In this document: in pieces, positions 1 to 13,649 of the stretch | How the letters are laid out: every line of letters starts with the position of its first letter | Numbering within the stretch: position 1 is the stretch's first letter | DNA from: Moniliophthora roreri | Lineage: Eukaryota; Basidiomycota; Agaricomycetes; Agaricales; Marasmiaceae | Direction: 5' to 3' | DNA length: 64,000 nucleotides | NCBI GenBank assembly: GCA_001466705.2 | Contig: LATX02000175.1 | Span: 558,001 to 622,000, forward strand | Made by a program: the position numbers and the translations under genes | Notes under the pieces: generated by a model | The model's input: the letters and a program-made list of their open reading frames with translations, nothing else | What the model was told of the DNA's origin: nothing | Database searches by the model: none

Positions 1-186
1 TCTGTGACTTCAATACTCAGCCATCCAATTCCTGCTCTCATACACGAGTAAAAATCCAGCGAACGGTGTACAAGGAAAGGTTATACATGCGAGTACATAT
101 CAGTCAGCGAGGACACTCCTCACTCAAGCCCCGAGCCCTCACACCCGGTAACGCCACTTGCTCCCAACGGCCAATTTATTTATCTC

Positions 187-842
187 ATGCCTTATCGTAC
201 ACAGGGCACCAGCAACGTCACCCAACAAATCAATCCATACCCTATGTATCCTCGGCCACCATCACAAATAGTCCCACCTACCGTACCGTACATAAACACC
301 GTCCCATCCATGCAGCAACCGTACCAGTCCGGAGCTCAGTTGCTTCCGCCTTCCTTATCACACTCTCGGTCTCATCCAACGGCCCCGCAGAATTACACTT
401 ACCAGCAACAAACCGCGGCGGGATGGATGCCGCCGCCACATCCAGGCCATGATCCTGCCAGCCTAGGTTGGACTCACGCGCAACGGCAGCAAACTCCCAG
501 TCCGTCTTATCCATCGCAAATGGCCTCATACAATCCCAACTATCCAGTTCCACACTATCAACAGCCAGGAGATCACACAACGCTGGGGCGGTACTACGAC
601 CCCAATCGTCAAGATTTTGATGCATCCCACACAATGCAAAATCGACGGCAAGTGGATCCATTGTTTGTAAATGTCGACAGAATTCTGATGAGCTCTTACA
701 GGCATTACTAGCATGTAGAATCAGCTGCGGTACGGAACCCGAATTAGCGATGTCTAACCTGTCCTCCGTATCACGCTTGATCGCGGAACCATCGGCTGCT
801 CGGTCTATGAGTGTCTCGCAGCAGGGCATGATGATTTTCTGA
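187..842 (+). CDS. Hypothetical Pro/Gln-rich protein, weak model
   Basis: I do not recognise this protein. From the ATG at 187 a frame runs about 160 codons, very rich in Pro, Gln, Tyr and Ser, which looks like a disordered region such as those in fungal transcription regulators. That frame closes at 711. A GT..AG segment at 667-701 (35 nt, with a CTGAT-like branch site) would join it in frame to a more ordinary stretch that includes ALLACRISCGTEPELAMSNL and stops at 842. The 35-nt intron is very short, although another gene here appears to use one of 38 nt. The piece could instead be an internal exon of a gene extending beyond the window, or chance low-complexity reading. Confidence 0.3.
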
Positions 843-2704
843 GTAAAGCGTTGTCGTGCACTCCAAGACTTTTCAAGCAGCCCACGTCTATCGGCCAGGC
901 AATTTAACCGTGCGGGGCGTGAGAGCGCAAATTTGGCCTTTGAGATACATCCTCCCTAATACTAACGTACTTGGTAACATTCATCAGTATTTATTTAGTC
1001 ACGTATCATGATTAGTCTGTGTAGAGATGACCTAGTCCTTCAATACTCACCGGTTCGCGCTGAGACTTGTTTAGAGGTGCTGTGTTCCACACGAGGTCGT
1101 TGCCAGACCGCCTGGGCGGCGACACCCGCAGCACTTGCCCCAAGAAAGGGATGGAAACCAGGACGTATCCGTGTCATAGAGAGTCCAAGTCCGTCTTGTG
1201 CCTACAGCCAAAAAATGCATGGGGTCCATGACAGGGTATTGCTTACATCTGATAGTCTTGCGAATGTCAAAGAAGTGTTGCATCCTTCGAATTTCTGCCG
1301 CTGATTTAACCTTCCTTTTATCAATATATACCACAACCATCATACTTACTATAACCTTTGCTTCGAAGTTGGCATGTTCGCCGGACGTGCCACACTCCCA
1401 TTCATGTTCCATCACAACTGCACAGCTTGAGATTCGAATTGGTCCAATGTGTTGGAAGTTGAAGCTTCCGAATTCTGATGACACTGTTTTTCGACTGCTT
1501 TAGCCTGATGCCTAGGATGACTGGGCTTAAGATAAACTCGAGATGGTGCAGAAAAGAAGGCGTAAAACGAATTTCACATTTGGCGTTCCTGACAATTTAG
1601 AAGACTAATGACCACAGCAAGAAATACCAATCCCAAGCCAGGGTCGCGAACTGAAGCGTCAGTCTTAGCCGAACCCTGCCATCCCTCGCTTGATCCTGAA
1701 CGTGGAGTGCGACTCATGCTCCAGATCCTGGTAAAATAGGAAGCCCTGAGTATATGGGCGACTCTGACGGTAATGTTTGCGGAATGGTCAATGTATGGGA
1801 AGCGATGATTTGGGTAGGAGGAACCACTGCTTTCAGCTGGCCGTTGATTTATTGCTGCGGAAGACATATCCATTCCAGTCGTACATGGTTGTCCCAAAGT
1901 CTATGTAGAGCTTTCGAGAGTCGAGGTTATCGAGTCTTGAGAAGTAAGTGATCAATCATTTCGAGAACATATCATTATAATGCCACGCATTTGTAAGCAA
2001 TCTGGAATAGGAAACGATTCTAATACTATTGTTCTTGAAACTCTGAAGCTCCACGCAGCTACAACAAAGATAGTTTTACTCGAGAAAAAGAAATTTCTAG
2101 TAAGCGTTCGGTTTTTTAGGCTGGTTATTCATCAGTCGCGATCGCTGATTGCAAATGAACTCACCGAGAGGAACGATCACATCCACAGACGCCCCCACCA
2201 CCCTACTATAGATTGCGTGGATCATTTCTACCTTGGCCATCGACCTAACATTATGACTGCTAGACTGCGTCTCAGGGACGGAACCCGACGCCGCAGCAGT
2301 TCTGCCTTTCTGGTCGGACGGCGTTCTATCTATATGACCGACAGTAGCGAAATTGGAGAAAGAAAAGTGTAAACAGAAAGTGGGAAGATTCACACGACCG
2401 GAAATGTCGACTTGACGGAGGAACGGTAACGGAAGCGACTGCAGGGGGAGGACATTGACTATTGACAAGTGTTCGAGCTTTCATGTGTTCTGTCGGCAGG
2501 ATGTATGTGCTTGGATGTCGCCACCATGAATTCCAGTATACGGAATTCGTCCGTTAGCATCGCGTCGACCTTGCCCGAGAGCGTCGGGCACGCATCCATC
2601 GAGTCGCTTCCTGTGATGTTTGCAATGTCCGATCGTGATTCCTGAATACTATAATCCTATGGTACGTCGTGTACAGATAACGATCATTCTCTATCGTCAG
2701 CATT
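843..2704. other. No gene recognised
   Basis: About 1.9 kb with only short open frames on both strands. None shows a family motif or a convincing chain of splice sites. It lies downstream of the dioxygenase gene, which is read from the other strand, so part of it is that gene's 3' flank. Confidence 0.5.
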
Positions 2705-4080
2705 TTAACCCTTCCACCAGTTGTCATATGAGGCGCTGGCGTTGATTCCCTGGACCGACCGAGGATCAGTGAAGGTAACTATAGGATAGAATTTGGACAA
2801 ACCATTGTAATATAACCAATGAGACCCTGATTTATGACACCTCCAAGAAGATGCATCTTGAATACAGGATTATATTGGCCTTCGGGACCGTGCGAGTCCT
2901 CAAAGATGTTCAACGAGTCGCGCCAGTTACGTGTGCGACCGTGTGTATGACGAATAGGGTTCTCAGTGTAAGGATGCATCTAGATGAAAAGGTCAGGACC
3001 AATATTCCCGAGGTGAACGGCGGAGGAATACCTTGTCAATCTGAATGTTGAGGTCGTCCTCAAAGAAGAATTGTCCGACGTGCGCTAGGTTGCCACCGTC
3101 AAAGGTGCCGTTGGGAAGAACTTCCCATGATGTGAAAACTTTTGTGTGAATATGGGTTGCTCGACCGGTATAGTATCCAGGAAAGATGGCTAAAGAATGG
3201 TGCTCAATCGACAGTATTTCCTCATTAGGACAAAAAAGTTTACTCGTGAACTGAGCAACACCATTCTGATCTGTGGGCCATGCGCCACGAAGCCATGCTT
3301 CTTCAAACTTGGTCCGAGGGAAAGCGGTAAGCAAGCCGCTGCGCTTGCCGCCGACTTGGGGTTTCTCGTTGGTTAACTCGGGAAGAGGGTCGGGATGGCC
3401 GGCGTAGTGTCCAGTAGCATTGGCCTGCCAAATGTCGACAAGGACATTGGGTAAAGGTTTGCAAGTGTTGATATCGATAACACCAATATCGAGCAACTAC
3501 ACAGTGGTCAATTTCACATTTACTGCTAGATGGAGATGCCGGCGTACAGTGAGCAGTCCTATTTGGTATTCAGCAATGTTCTGGCGAATTGGGTGGCCTT
3601 GCTTGTGATAATAAGGACCTTCAGTCACGACAGGCGCTATTGCAATCACGATTAGGATATTGAAGCCACTGAGGGAAATATGAACGCGTACTGAGGACAC
3701 AGGTGTTATTCTCGATCTTCGTCTTTTCAGCTGGAATACACTCAAGATACTTGGAATCTTCACTTCCAATTCTTTCCTGATCGTATGTGCCATCCGCAAA
3801 GAGGTCGTCATAACCAGGGAGCTGAGGGTTATGTCCCAGAACTTTCTGGGCCCACGAACGCTTCCGAGCAGCCGTAAACTCCGCTACTGCTGGTGCACAC
3901 TGTCAAAGACACTTGTTCAGTTCGCGGTTCAGGCGATAGAGGAAACAACTTTCGCACATGATAAGCCGCAGCTTGCAACGCCCTTTGAACCTCAATTTCC
4001 TGCTCAGTTTTAGGTTCGTTATGAGCCCATGCAATGGGGGATAGGAGTAACGCGTAGAGTAGGGACCGTCGACAGACCAT
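2705..4080 (-). CDS. Secreted intradiol ring-cleavage dioxygenase
   Basis: This is a non-heme Fe(III) dioxygenase of the intradiol family, which cleaves catechols between the two hydroxyls to give muconates. Translation from 4080 begins with a signal peptide (MVCRRSLLYALLLSPIAWAH), so the product is probably secreted. Six exons join in frame. They carry the family's VTEGPYY..IRQNI entry motif, DIWQANATGHYAGH with the first Tyr ligand, and FPGYYTGRATHIH with the second Tyr and the two His ligands. The last exon, after a 53-nt intron, gives GYITMGINASASYDNWWKG and a TAA at 2705-2707. Length is about 370 residues, usual for the fungal extracellular type. It is divergent from a muconate-cyclase-like lactonase 195 bp away, which supports a role in aromatic catabolism. 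The exact substrate cannot be read from sequence. Confidence 0.88.
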
Positions 4081-4275
4081 GATGGGGGATGCGGGGCAGG
4101 GGTAAACGCAAGATTGAGCTTTAAATACAGCCCCGATGAGACCATGGCTGCTCCTCAAAGACGGATCCCCGGATATCCCATTTCGCTGATTGGCTCGGAG
4201 AGTGAATATTGCTCGGGCGCCTTATTTTCCTTTACTTGTCCGGGCCAGATCCGGTCTTGAAACACTTGGTGTACG
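4081..4275. promoter_or_regulatory. Shared divergent promoter, dioxygenase and lactonase
   Basis: The two start codons are 195 bp apart and point away from each other, so both promoters must lie here or overlap the 5' ends. A TTTAAATA TATA-like element (reverse strand) lies about 40 bp upstream of the dioxygenase ATG. I could not identify an activator site with confidence. Confidence 0.55.
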
Positions 4276-5691
4276 ATGGAAGCGGCCCAATCTCTGTTTT
4301 CCATGAATACTACTGTCTCTGCCTCGAAACCTTTGCACATCCTGTCTGGATCTTTTCGTTCGGTCTCGCTCTTCCTACTGGCGTTTTCTCCGCTCCAGAG
4401 GACCCTGGATTTAGTTCAAACGATTGACGCGTTCGGACCGCATCAGTACCTTGCCTTGAACGCGAAGAAAGACAGAGCTTATGCGACAAGTTGGGCTCTA
4501 CCTCCGACACTCACCAGTTGGGAAATAGATTGCAATGACGAGGGAAACACTTGGAAGGTTTCTCACGTCAATAGCGTGCCCATCAGTGCGTGGAATGCTA
4601 CCAATCACCCGCCAGTTCCAGTGTTGAGACTGCTTAACAGCTGCAACGTCCTCCTATATCATTCTGCCACCTCCGTATTCTCATATATACTCTGCAGGGG
4701 GTCCAACGGGTGAAGTTCACGCTGTTGATTCCTCCACCGGTGGTTTTGGAGAAAAACTTCAGCAAATACTTTTCATACCTGAAGACAAGCTCGAGGAAGC
4801 AGACAAAACACGAGCCGCACTTGTTGGTATCTCTCAATTTCAAACATCGCCCTCGCTCACCGCTAATGTCTAGCGTTACGGCTCGCATGCCGTCGAGTTC
4901 TCCACCCCACTTGGCCTTGCTTTCATTCCCGTCCTCGGAACCGACAGCATAGAAGTGTATAAGCGGGACAAAGAGACTGGTCTTCTCACATACATATATT
5001 CATCCAAATCACCTCGTGGACCTTCAGCACACGACGGTCCAAGACATGTGAAGATACATCCCAATGGCAGAATCCTTTATTGCGTCACCGAACACAGTAA
5101 GTACAGCGAGTACTACAATTTTTGATATCTGACGCACCCAATACAGCAAACTACTTGGACTCCTACTTGATCACGCCCACGTCTCTCGAATATATTGCCT
5201 CTCAGCCTATCGTCCCAGAATCTTTACTCCCGGAGAGTTCTCGTTTCCGGGGAGACACCCTTCTCCTTACGCCCTCTACACCCTCGCATCCCAAACCGAA
5301 CACCATCTTCACAACAACTCGGGGATCAGGAGATTCTGACAAAGGCTGGATCAGCGTTTTTAGGCTCGATGATGACGGTAAATTCGTTTCAGATACCGTT
5401 GAACGATACGAGACACCTACTTCGGGCGGTAAAGCACATGCAATTGATTTGTATCCCAAGTCATTTGTAGGTGCCGAATCCGATCATGAAGGGTTGTGGA
5501 TTTTGCTTACGGATGACTCTGACCACGCCGCTTCGATTGAAGGCGGTGGTGGCGTGCGTGTCCTTGAATGGGATGGATGGGGTACAGGAGGCATCAAGGA
5601 GGTCGTTGGTTGGCCAGCACCAGGCAGCTCAACCGAGGATTTCACCAAGGAGAGAATGCAAGGAGGAAGCCATGCATTGTGGCTGGACTGA
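4276..5691 (+). CDS. Muconate cyclase-like 7-bladed beta-propeller lactonase
   Basis: This protein resembles the lactonase/3-carboxy-cis,cis-muconate cyclase family (7-bladed beta-propeller), which closes muconates to muconolactones after intradiol cleavage in fungi. Four exons join in frame: one ending in PIT, one beginning ATSSYIILPPPYSHIYSAGG, one with GPRHVKIHPNGRILYCVTEH and one starting NYLDSYLITP. The GPRH..HPNG..YCVTE stretch is the hallmark propeller repeat of the family, and GKAHAIDLYP and GGSHALWLD follow. Total length is about 410 residues. The start at 4276 is the first in-frame ATG, but 4303 is equally possible. No signal peptide is visible, unlike the divergently transcribed dioxygenase partner, so the two enzymes may act in different compartments. 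Other lactonases of the same fold cannot be excluded. Confidence 0.8.
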
Positions 5692-5990
5692 GAACAACGC
5701 GTATAGCACACATGTATCATGATTCTCCACAGCTTCAGTAGAAAGCACCAGCAGCGATGGTTGATCAGTCCACCGAAAGTTAGAATTGAGTCTGGGTTCC
5801 CTTGAAAGAGCTATATTTGATGGAATAGAGTATGAAACCGAAGGTGTGTGGTCTCATCTACAAGAATCAGGTGCCTACTCACGGTTACGCGGTAAAATCT
5901 CAAATAAATCTGATGCAACAAAGACCGCGCACGTCACCTGGTTGATTATAAGAATAGCGTGTCCAAAATCTCTTGCCCGTTTAACAAACC

Positions 5991-8525
5991 ATGGCAGTAA
6001 CAGCTGGCATGCGAATGCTGCTTGCACTCCTCTTCCTTCTGGCTGGGCCTCCCGTCATAACCTTCATCGCCAAGCGGCTGCTAGATTACCTTGGGATCTT
6101 TCTTCCGAAATGGATATACATGGTAACAGCAATCTTCGGTCTTCCAGCTTATGCTGCCCTGTATCTGATTCTCAGGGAAATGAAACAAAGACGCGAAGCA
6201 GCCTCGATGGGTGCTCGCTTTGCACCTAGGATCAAGGGTAAATGGCCTGGCAACCTCGACGTTATGGCTCGAGTCATACGAAAGTTCATGAATGGATACC
6301 CAGGTTTGTATCTCCCTGGACATGAACATATTGCACTCAACTTTTATCGTGTTCAGGTGAAGAACAGGTGGAACTGATGAAGAAATACGGATATTTTTTC
6401 AACGCACATGTTCTACACGATGACGTTATATTCACCACCACACCTGAACATATACAGCAGATTCTGGCTACAGATTTCAAAAACTATGAAAAAGGTATGG
6501 CCACTGCTCTTGTCTAAACGTTTGTGATACACCATGCTTCCTCATTCTAGGCACCCGATTTCGCAAAGACATGGGCGCTGTTCTCGGGGTAGGCGTCTTC
6601 AATGCTGACGGTGAGTCCACATCTACTGATTCGAACGATAAAGGCCGACCGTTGGTTTGCTATTTCAGGCGACATGTGGAAGTGAATGGTTTCGGCTTCC
6701 TGTACCGACTCGGCCCGCACTTATCCCTTGCTCAGATTCCATCGTCAAATGACCCGCCCATTTTTCACTAGAGACAGAGTCACTCATTTTGATATTTTTG
6801 ATCGACATGCAGAGTCTGCGTTGACTCAAATGAAACGCCGTCTACGCACGGGTTATCCGATCGATTTTCAGGTCAGTCTGCGCTTGTCCTGACTTCTGAA
6901 AGCGTTTACGATTACCATGAATAGGACCTTATGGGGAGATTTACTCTGGATTCCGCTACGGAATTTCTTTTCGGGTCCTGTGTTCACTCTTTATCTGCCA
7001 ATCCTCCTTATCCTTACTATGCCCCGGCGGAAACTGCGGCTCAAATTGAAACACCAGAAGCTCAGCGTGCACAGGAGTTTGCAAAGGCTTTTCTGGAGGC
7101 TCAAGAAGTCGTTGGCCAGCGCGTCTGGATTGGACCTCTGTGGCCTCTATTATCTGAATTTTGGGGAGACAAGACTATTGCACCAATGAAGATTGTCAAC
7201 TCATTTATAGAGCCCATCATCGCGACAGCTCTCGAGAGAAAAAAGGCTTCGGCAAGGTTACCTAAAGACGAAAAGGACGAAATCGATGACGACCAGACTT
7301 TGTTAGATCATTTAGTCGATTTAACGGATGGTAAGGTTATATCACTTATTGTTACAAGCTATATTCACGATGTCGATAGATCCTACCATGCTTCGCGATG
7401 AAATGTGAGTAAAGAGACTGGTCGTCCGTATTTTCTGTCTCATCGACTATCATAGCCTCAACATCATGATAGCTGGTCGTGATACGACTGCATCGACACT
7501 CACATTCATCACCTACTTCTTAGCTACGTACCCTGACGTTGCTACTCGCCTCCGGAACGAGGTTCTTGCCACGGTCGGTCCAAGCCAACGACCTACATAT
7601 GACAACATCAGAGAAATGAAGTATCTCAGGGCGGTCATAAACGGTATGCCGATCATTCATGTTTCCTACTGTGACTAAGTAGTGCTCTGAAGAAACCCTG
7701 CGACTGTATCCTGTCGTGTGAGTGCTTCAGTTTCTTCCCCAACTCAGTCTGTTTGACGACTTGACCAGACCTTTCAATGTTCGGTATGAATACGCTTGGT
7801 GTTTCCGTCTGCAAGCCTGATCCCATTCTTGGGAAGTCAATGCGTGAATTCCACGACTTGGCCCTCTCTAGATCCAACGGAAAAACCAGTATACATTCCT
7901 GCTGGTGCAAAGTAGGCTTAATTTCTAATCCCACTCCTTTGTGCGCTGACGTCGCTGCTCGGCAGGCTCCCATATTCCGTGTTCTTGATGCACAGGCGTA
8001 AGGACCTATGGGGTCCTGACGGTACGAAGCACGCTTTCCTGAGAAATAATGAAGATCGCTGATTTTAAAGCTAGCTGAGGAGTTCGATCCGGACCGTTTT
8101 CTCGACGAACGTCTCAAGAAATATCTCACTTCTCGACCTTTCATCTTTCTCCCTTTCAATGCAGGCCCAAGGATATGCCTGGGACAACAGGTTTGTCCGT
8201 ATGTCTTGTAACATCAGTCTGATAAACTCAATTCTTCTCAGTTCGCGTATAACGAGATGTCGTTCATGCTCATACGCCTAATGCAGAACTTTGAAGAGTT
8301 CAAATTTGAACCAAGCGCTGCCCCTCCAGAGTATCACACTCCACCAGAGTGGAAGAACGCATCCGGTCGACAAGCAGTTGATAAATTCCTGCCGAAACTG
8401 ACTTTAACCATGTACAGCGGGGTGAGTGATATTTATTTTCACAGGCAGTTGTAGGTATAACTTACTCCTCCGTCAAGGGGGGACTCTGGATTCGTGCAAA
8501 GGAGGTCGAGGACCGTAATGTTTAG
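5991..8525 (+). CDS. Cytochrome P450, CYP63-like
   Basis: This is a membrane-anchored heme-thiolate monooxygenase. The N-terminus holds two hydrophobic segments ([19 protein letters not shown] and a second near residue 45), as in basidiomycete CYP63-type P450s. About twelve exons can be joined in frame. The [15 protein letters not shown] helix-C region is followed by [15 protein letters not shown] (I-helix oxygen-binding AGRDTT), [15 protein letters not shown] (ExxR), [17 protein letters not shown] and [19 protein letters not shown] with the heme cysteine. The last exon, [19 protein letters not shown], ends at a TAG at 8523-8525. All introns keep the frame open, so the gene looks intact. CYP63 members in white-rot fungi oxidise alkanes, fatty acids and aromatics; which of these applies here is unknown. 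It lies downstream of the lactonase on the same strand. Confidence 0.88.
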
Positions 8526-9011
8526 TAGCATAAGGATTGAAAATTTTACATTTGCACCTTCAAGGTGCAGAGCTGTTTGCAATCATCTCTCATCGTCATT
8601 GTATAGCGAGCTAAAAGTAACAATGTCGGTGCCACCAATGTGTTGAGCCCGTCTAGAACGAACCATCATTTGAAATCAACTTAGCTTTATTAGAATAAGT
8701 GGAAAGGCCCGGAGGACATACCAGGGTGGATCTGAGGTTCAGCCAAAAGTCCGATTAGACCAAGTCCACAAGCCAGGAATTGGACATTGAAACAATCCCT
8801 GCCGCGTCACGGTATTGTGCATGAACAATGGAGGTGAAATAAATTGGCACTTCAAATTTCTATCTTCTCTAATTTACAAGGATCGATGGTGGGTGCAACA
8901 GGAAGAACGCTAGGACAATCAGGCGTTTAAATCCGAGTATGTCTTGCACGGCGGTTTCGAGAATGCAACCGTCCCAGCAGAAAGTCCCAGGAAAAAAGTA
9001 TGGTCACACAC

Positions 9012-9260
9012 CTCAACGCCTCCAGTGCACTCTGCAGCGCAGGTGCAGAATCCTTTTGTATGCTTTCCACAACACTAATCGCCACATTAAATGAGTCGTT
9101 GAAGAGACGCATGAGGATATCTTTATTCTGCTTTGCATCCTAGAGAGCCTATCAGCCAGTGGAACATAGATGAAAGCGGGCCTGAATTGAGGTATCGCGA
9201 CCAAGCGAGGCATTTGAAGTGTCTCTGCTACAGTTTTCAGCATTCTCAGGGTTCCTGTGG
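9012..9260 (-). pseudogene. Fragment of a helical N-terminal domain (NLR/kinase-type)
   Basis: Reverse-strand exon 9012-9139, bounded by AG and GTGTGTG, reads DAKQNKDILMRLFNDSFNVA and continues VVESIQKDSAPALQSALEALR. It resembles the helical N-terminal domain placed before NACHT or kinase domains in many agaricomycete proteins. A piece upstream (about 9170-9255) reads LRMLKTVAETLQMPRLVAIP. No downstream catalytic or nucleotide-binding domain follows, so I take this as a remnant or a very short protein. The assignment rests on the look of the helical pattern only. Confidence 0.35.
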
Positions 9261-9299
9261 CCGTTTCAATAAAGACTTGGCGTCGAGAATTTCAAGGAT

Positions 9300-9972
9300 A
9301 GTTGTAGTTCGAGTGAGAGCATGTTGATGACCGGTCATAGGGGGATGAGAGCTGCAAAGCAGGTTGTTGAAACTTCCGCACGACCCCAAAAACGGCTGAA
9401 AGCAAGAAGGTTTTCTCTTTTCTTCATTTTTTGAACAACCGTACTGGGGAGGATTGAGAGGATTGACGATTGTGCAAAATTATCTGTTGCAGTGATGTGA
9501 ACCTCCTTCCTGATAAGGCATTGCAATTTTTTTGCCGCGACTGTGTCAGAGTCGCAAGTTACACCGAGCTCGATTACGACTTTGTACGCATTTGGAGGTG
9601 GCAGCGCTGTATACGGCGTCAACTACTGGGTTCTCATGCTAATCCCGAGTCCTTTCGGCAATTCAATCCATTCCCGCGACGGCAAGTTGTGAGAGGTGCC
9701 AGTCCACGCTCCAACCGCCAGAAGATTCCATTTACACCACGCTTGGCATATCCTCCGACTCTGAAATAAAACTATTCTGTCGGTCGAAAGACTGCAGACA
9801 TCTATCTGGGTTCGGCTTTGGGGCATTTTCTGTAGGGAAAGGTTGCTGGATGGGTCTTTGGCAAGGTTCTTCCGACTGGAGGCATCTATTTGTGATTAAG
9901 AGACAAGAGGTATTTACATGATATATCGTAGTGGTCATCACTATAATCCATCCATTATTCATCCATCCGTAC
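9300..9972. other. No gene recognised
   Basis: Open frames here are under 100 codons, overlap one another on both strands and show no family motif. This is the 3' flank of the chitinase gene. Confidence 0.5.
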
Positions 9973-11967
<1,995 letters not shown>

Positions 11968-12340
11968 CTTGGTTCAATGACCCCCACGAAAAGTTGATGA
12001 TTTCAGCCTTGGACTTTGCGGTAAAATGCGAACCTCTCACCTGCGTCATCTAGGCTGGCCTACCTGAGACATTGAAAAAGAATGGGTCCTAGTGAATTTG
12101 ATGTCACTGAGTTTGGATTCCCATCTATCATTGTGTAAAACGTAAGGAATGACTTGTATTTCTGGCTTCCTACACGGGTATGACAGGCAAGACAAACTAG
12201 ACGGGATTCCCATAATGGACGGCTGCTGCCATGAATGTGTGTTTTGCGCTCATCGGTCATGAAGAGAGGAAGAGAGGAAGAGGAATAAAATTGCCGGCTC
12301 GCGCGACAAAATATTCTTTGAGGAAATACAAGTATAGTTT

Positions 12341-13347
12341 CTACTCCTCATCTTCCTGGCCATTACCATCGCTCCCGCCTTCATCCTCTTCCCCTGCATC
12401 CGAGTCTACACTCTTCTTATCTTTCCCTTCTTCCTCGTCGTCACTGAACTGTTCCAGACTGATTGCAAAGGTCATGTCCTTTAGCCTTTGATACCCAGCA
12501 TTGTCTGGGTCATCCCAGTCATCGTATTCGCCATTAGACACCTTCCGGACGTTTCGTTTGATACGCTCCGTGCGTATGGTTTTCTTCGAATTGTGAAAAC
12601 CTCCAGCAAAGGCGTTCACTGCCCATTCGATGGATGCCATCATGTCAAGTTCACCACTTGCCATTTTTTCACGCATCTCGTCTGCCTTTTGTTTGGATTC
12701 TTCAACCTAAATTTTCTGGTCAGAACTAAACAAATCATCAGTCGAGAGAGAACTCACAAAAGTCTTCAGCCGCTTAACGTGCTCCTTCTCTTCTCTAAAC
12801 AACTCTGAATACATCCCTATCCAATTCAGCCTAAGCTCGAGTTTATCCCAGTCGGGCTCAAAATCTGGTATCATCGTGTCATTCGCGGTACGACGAATCT
12901 GAATGACAATTTTGGGTGTATGAACAGGGTTTCCCAACATTTTGAGCCGCTTAGCCAAGATGGGCTTGACCTCGTCGCGACACCCGTCTTCAATCCGAAA
13001 GATGGCACGCGTTCGGTCGCTCGGATTGATGTGAGAGAACTGGAATTCGGTGTTGAGACTGAGTTTGCCAAACTTTTCAGAGTAGTCCCAGCCTATAGAA
13101 AGTCCAATCAGAGCAACGAAAACGAGACTTTAATCTACGAACCTCCATCCATCTTTAAAAAGGTCTTGTTCAAGTGCTTTATAATGAAAACACGCTCAAC
13201 GGCGTTTTTGAAATCTCTGGATACTTCCCGACATGTAGTCCATAGGAAAAGTAAATCTCTGTCCTTGACACCGACAAACAAGAGAACGTTGAAGAAGATA
13301 TCGGGTGGAAATAGCCCAGCGATTTTTGAGTGGGTGGTCATGATCAT
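12341..13347 (-). CDS. F-box-like domain protein
   Basis: Three exons join in frame. The first reads KIAGLFPPDIFFNVLLFVGV, continuing DRDLLFLWTTCREVSRDFKNAVER, the pattern of an F-box-like region: short helix, proline, leucine-rich helix and WxxCxxVSRxF. The second exon (WDYSEKFGKLSLNTEFQFSH onward) has the IDP-like arrangement seen in many basidiomycete F-box proteins. The third is joined at KTF/VEESKQKADEMREKM and ends in a very acidic tail rich in Asp, Glu and Ser. F-box proteins select substrates for SCF ubiquitin ligases, but the target is unknown. I chose the ATG at 13347 because the motif begins a few residues later. An upstream in-frame ATG at 13461 would add residues without clear similarity. 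Confidence 0.65.
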
Positions 13348-13649
13348 GGAAAGAGAAGGTATCCCAGAGGTATCCCCAGAATTTGATTTAACTAGCACCC
13401 AAGTAAGGGTCCAGAGTCTCTGAAAAATATTATGCCCCAACTGGTAAGGATCAAGGATCAAGGGGAACGGTGAACGCGCTAGCTACGCGCTTACCGCGCT
13501 TGCCCCTGCAATCACTGCTACCACGTGCAATGTAACGAACGCCCCTTTCCACCCAACATCACTGTAAGTGTCCACTTGCAAGTGTGCCAACTCGACGATT
13601 TGAATGATTGGTATTACAGGGATATAATAAAAAGGTCGTAAACCTCAGT

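Noticed and set aside
1071..1484. 137-codon reverse-strand frame
   Set aside because: Overlaps two other frames on the plus strand, has no recognisable domain and scattered rare residues; not supported as a gene.
9335..9622. 95-codon reverse-strand frame
   Set aside because: No motif and no supporting splice sites; composition typical of a chance frame.
12231..12491. Plus-strand Ser/Pro-rich frame
   Set aside because: Antisense shadow of the acidic tail of the F-box-like gene.
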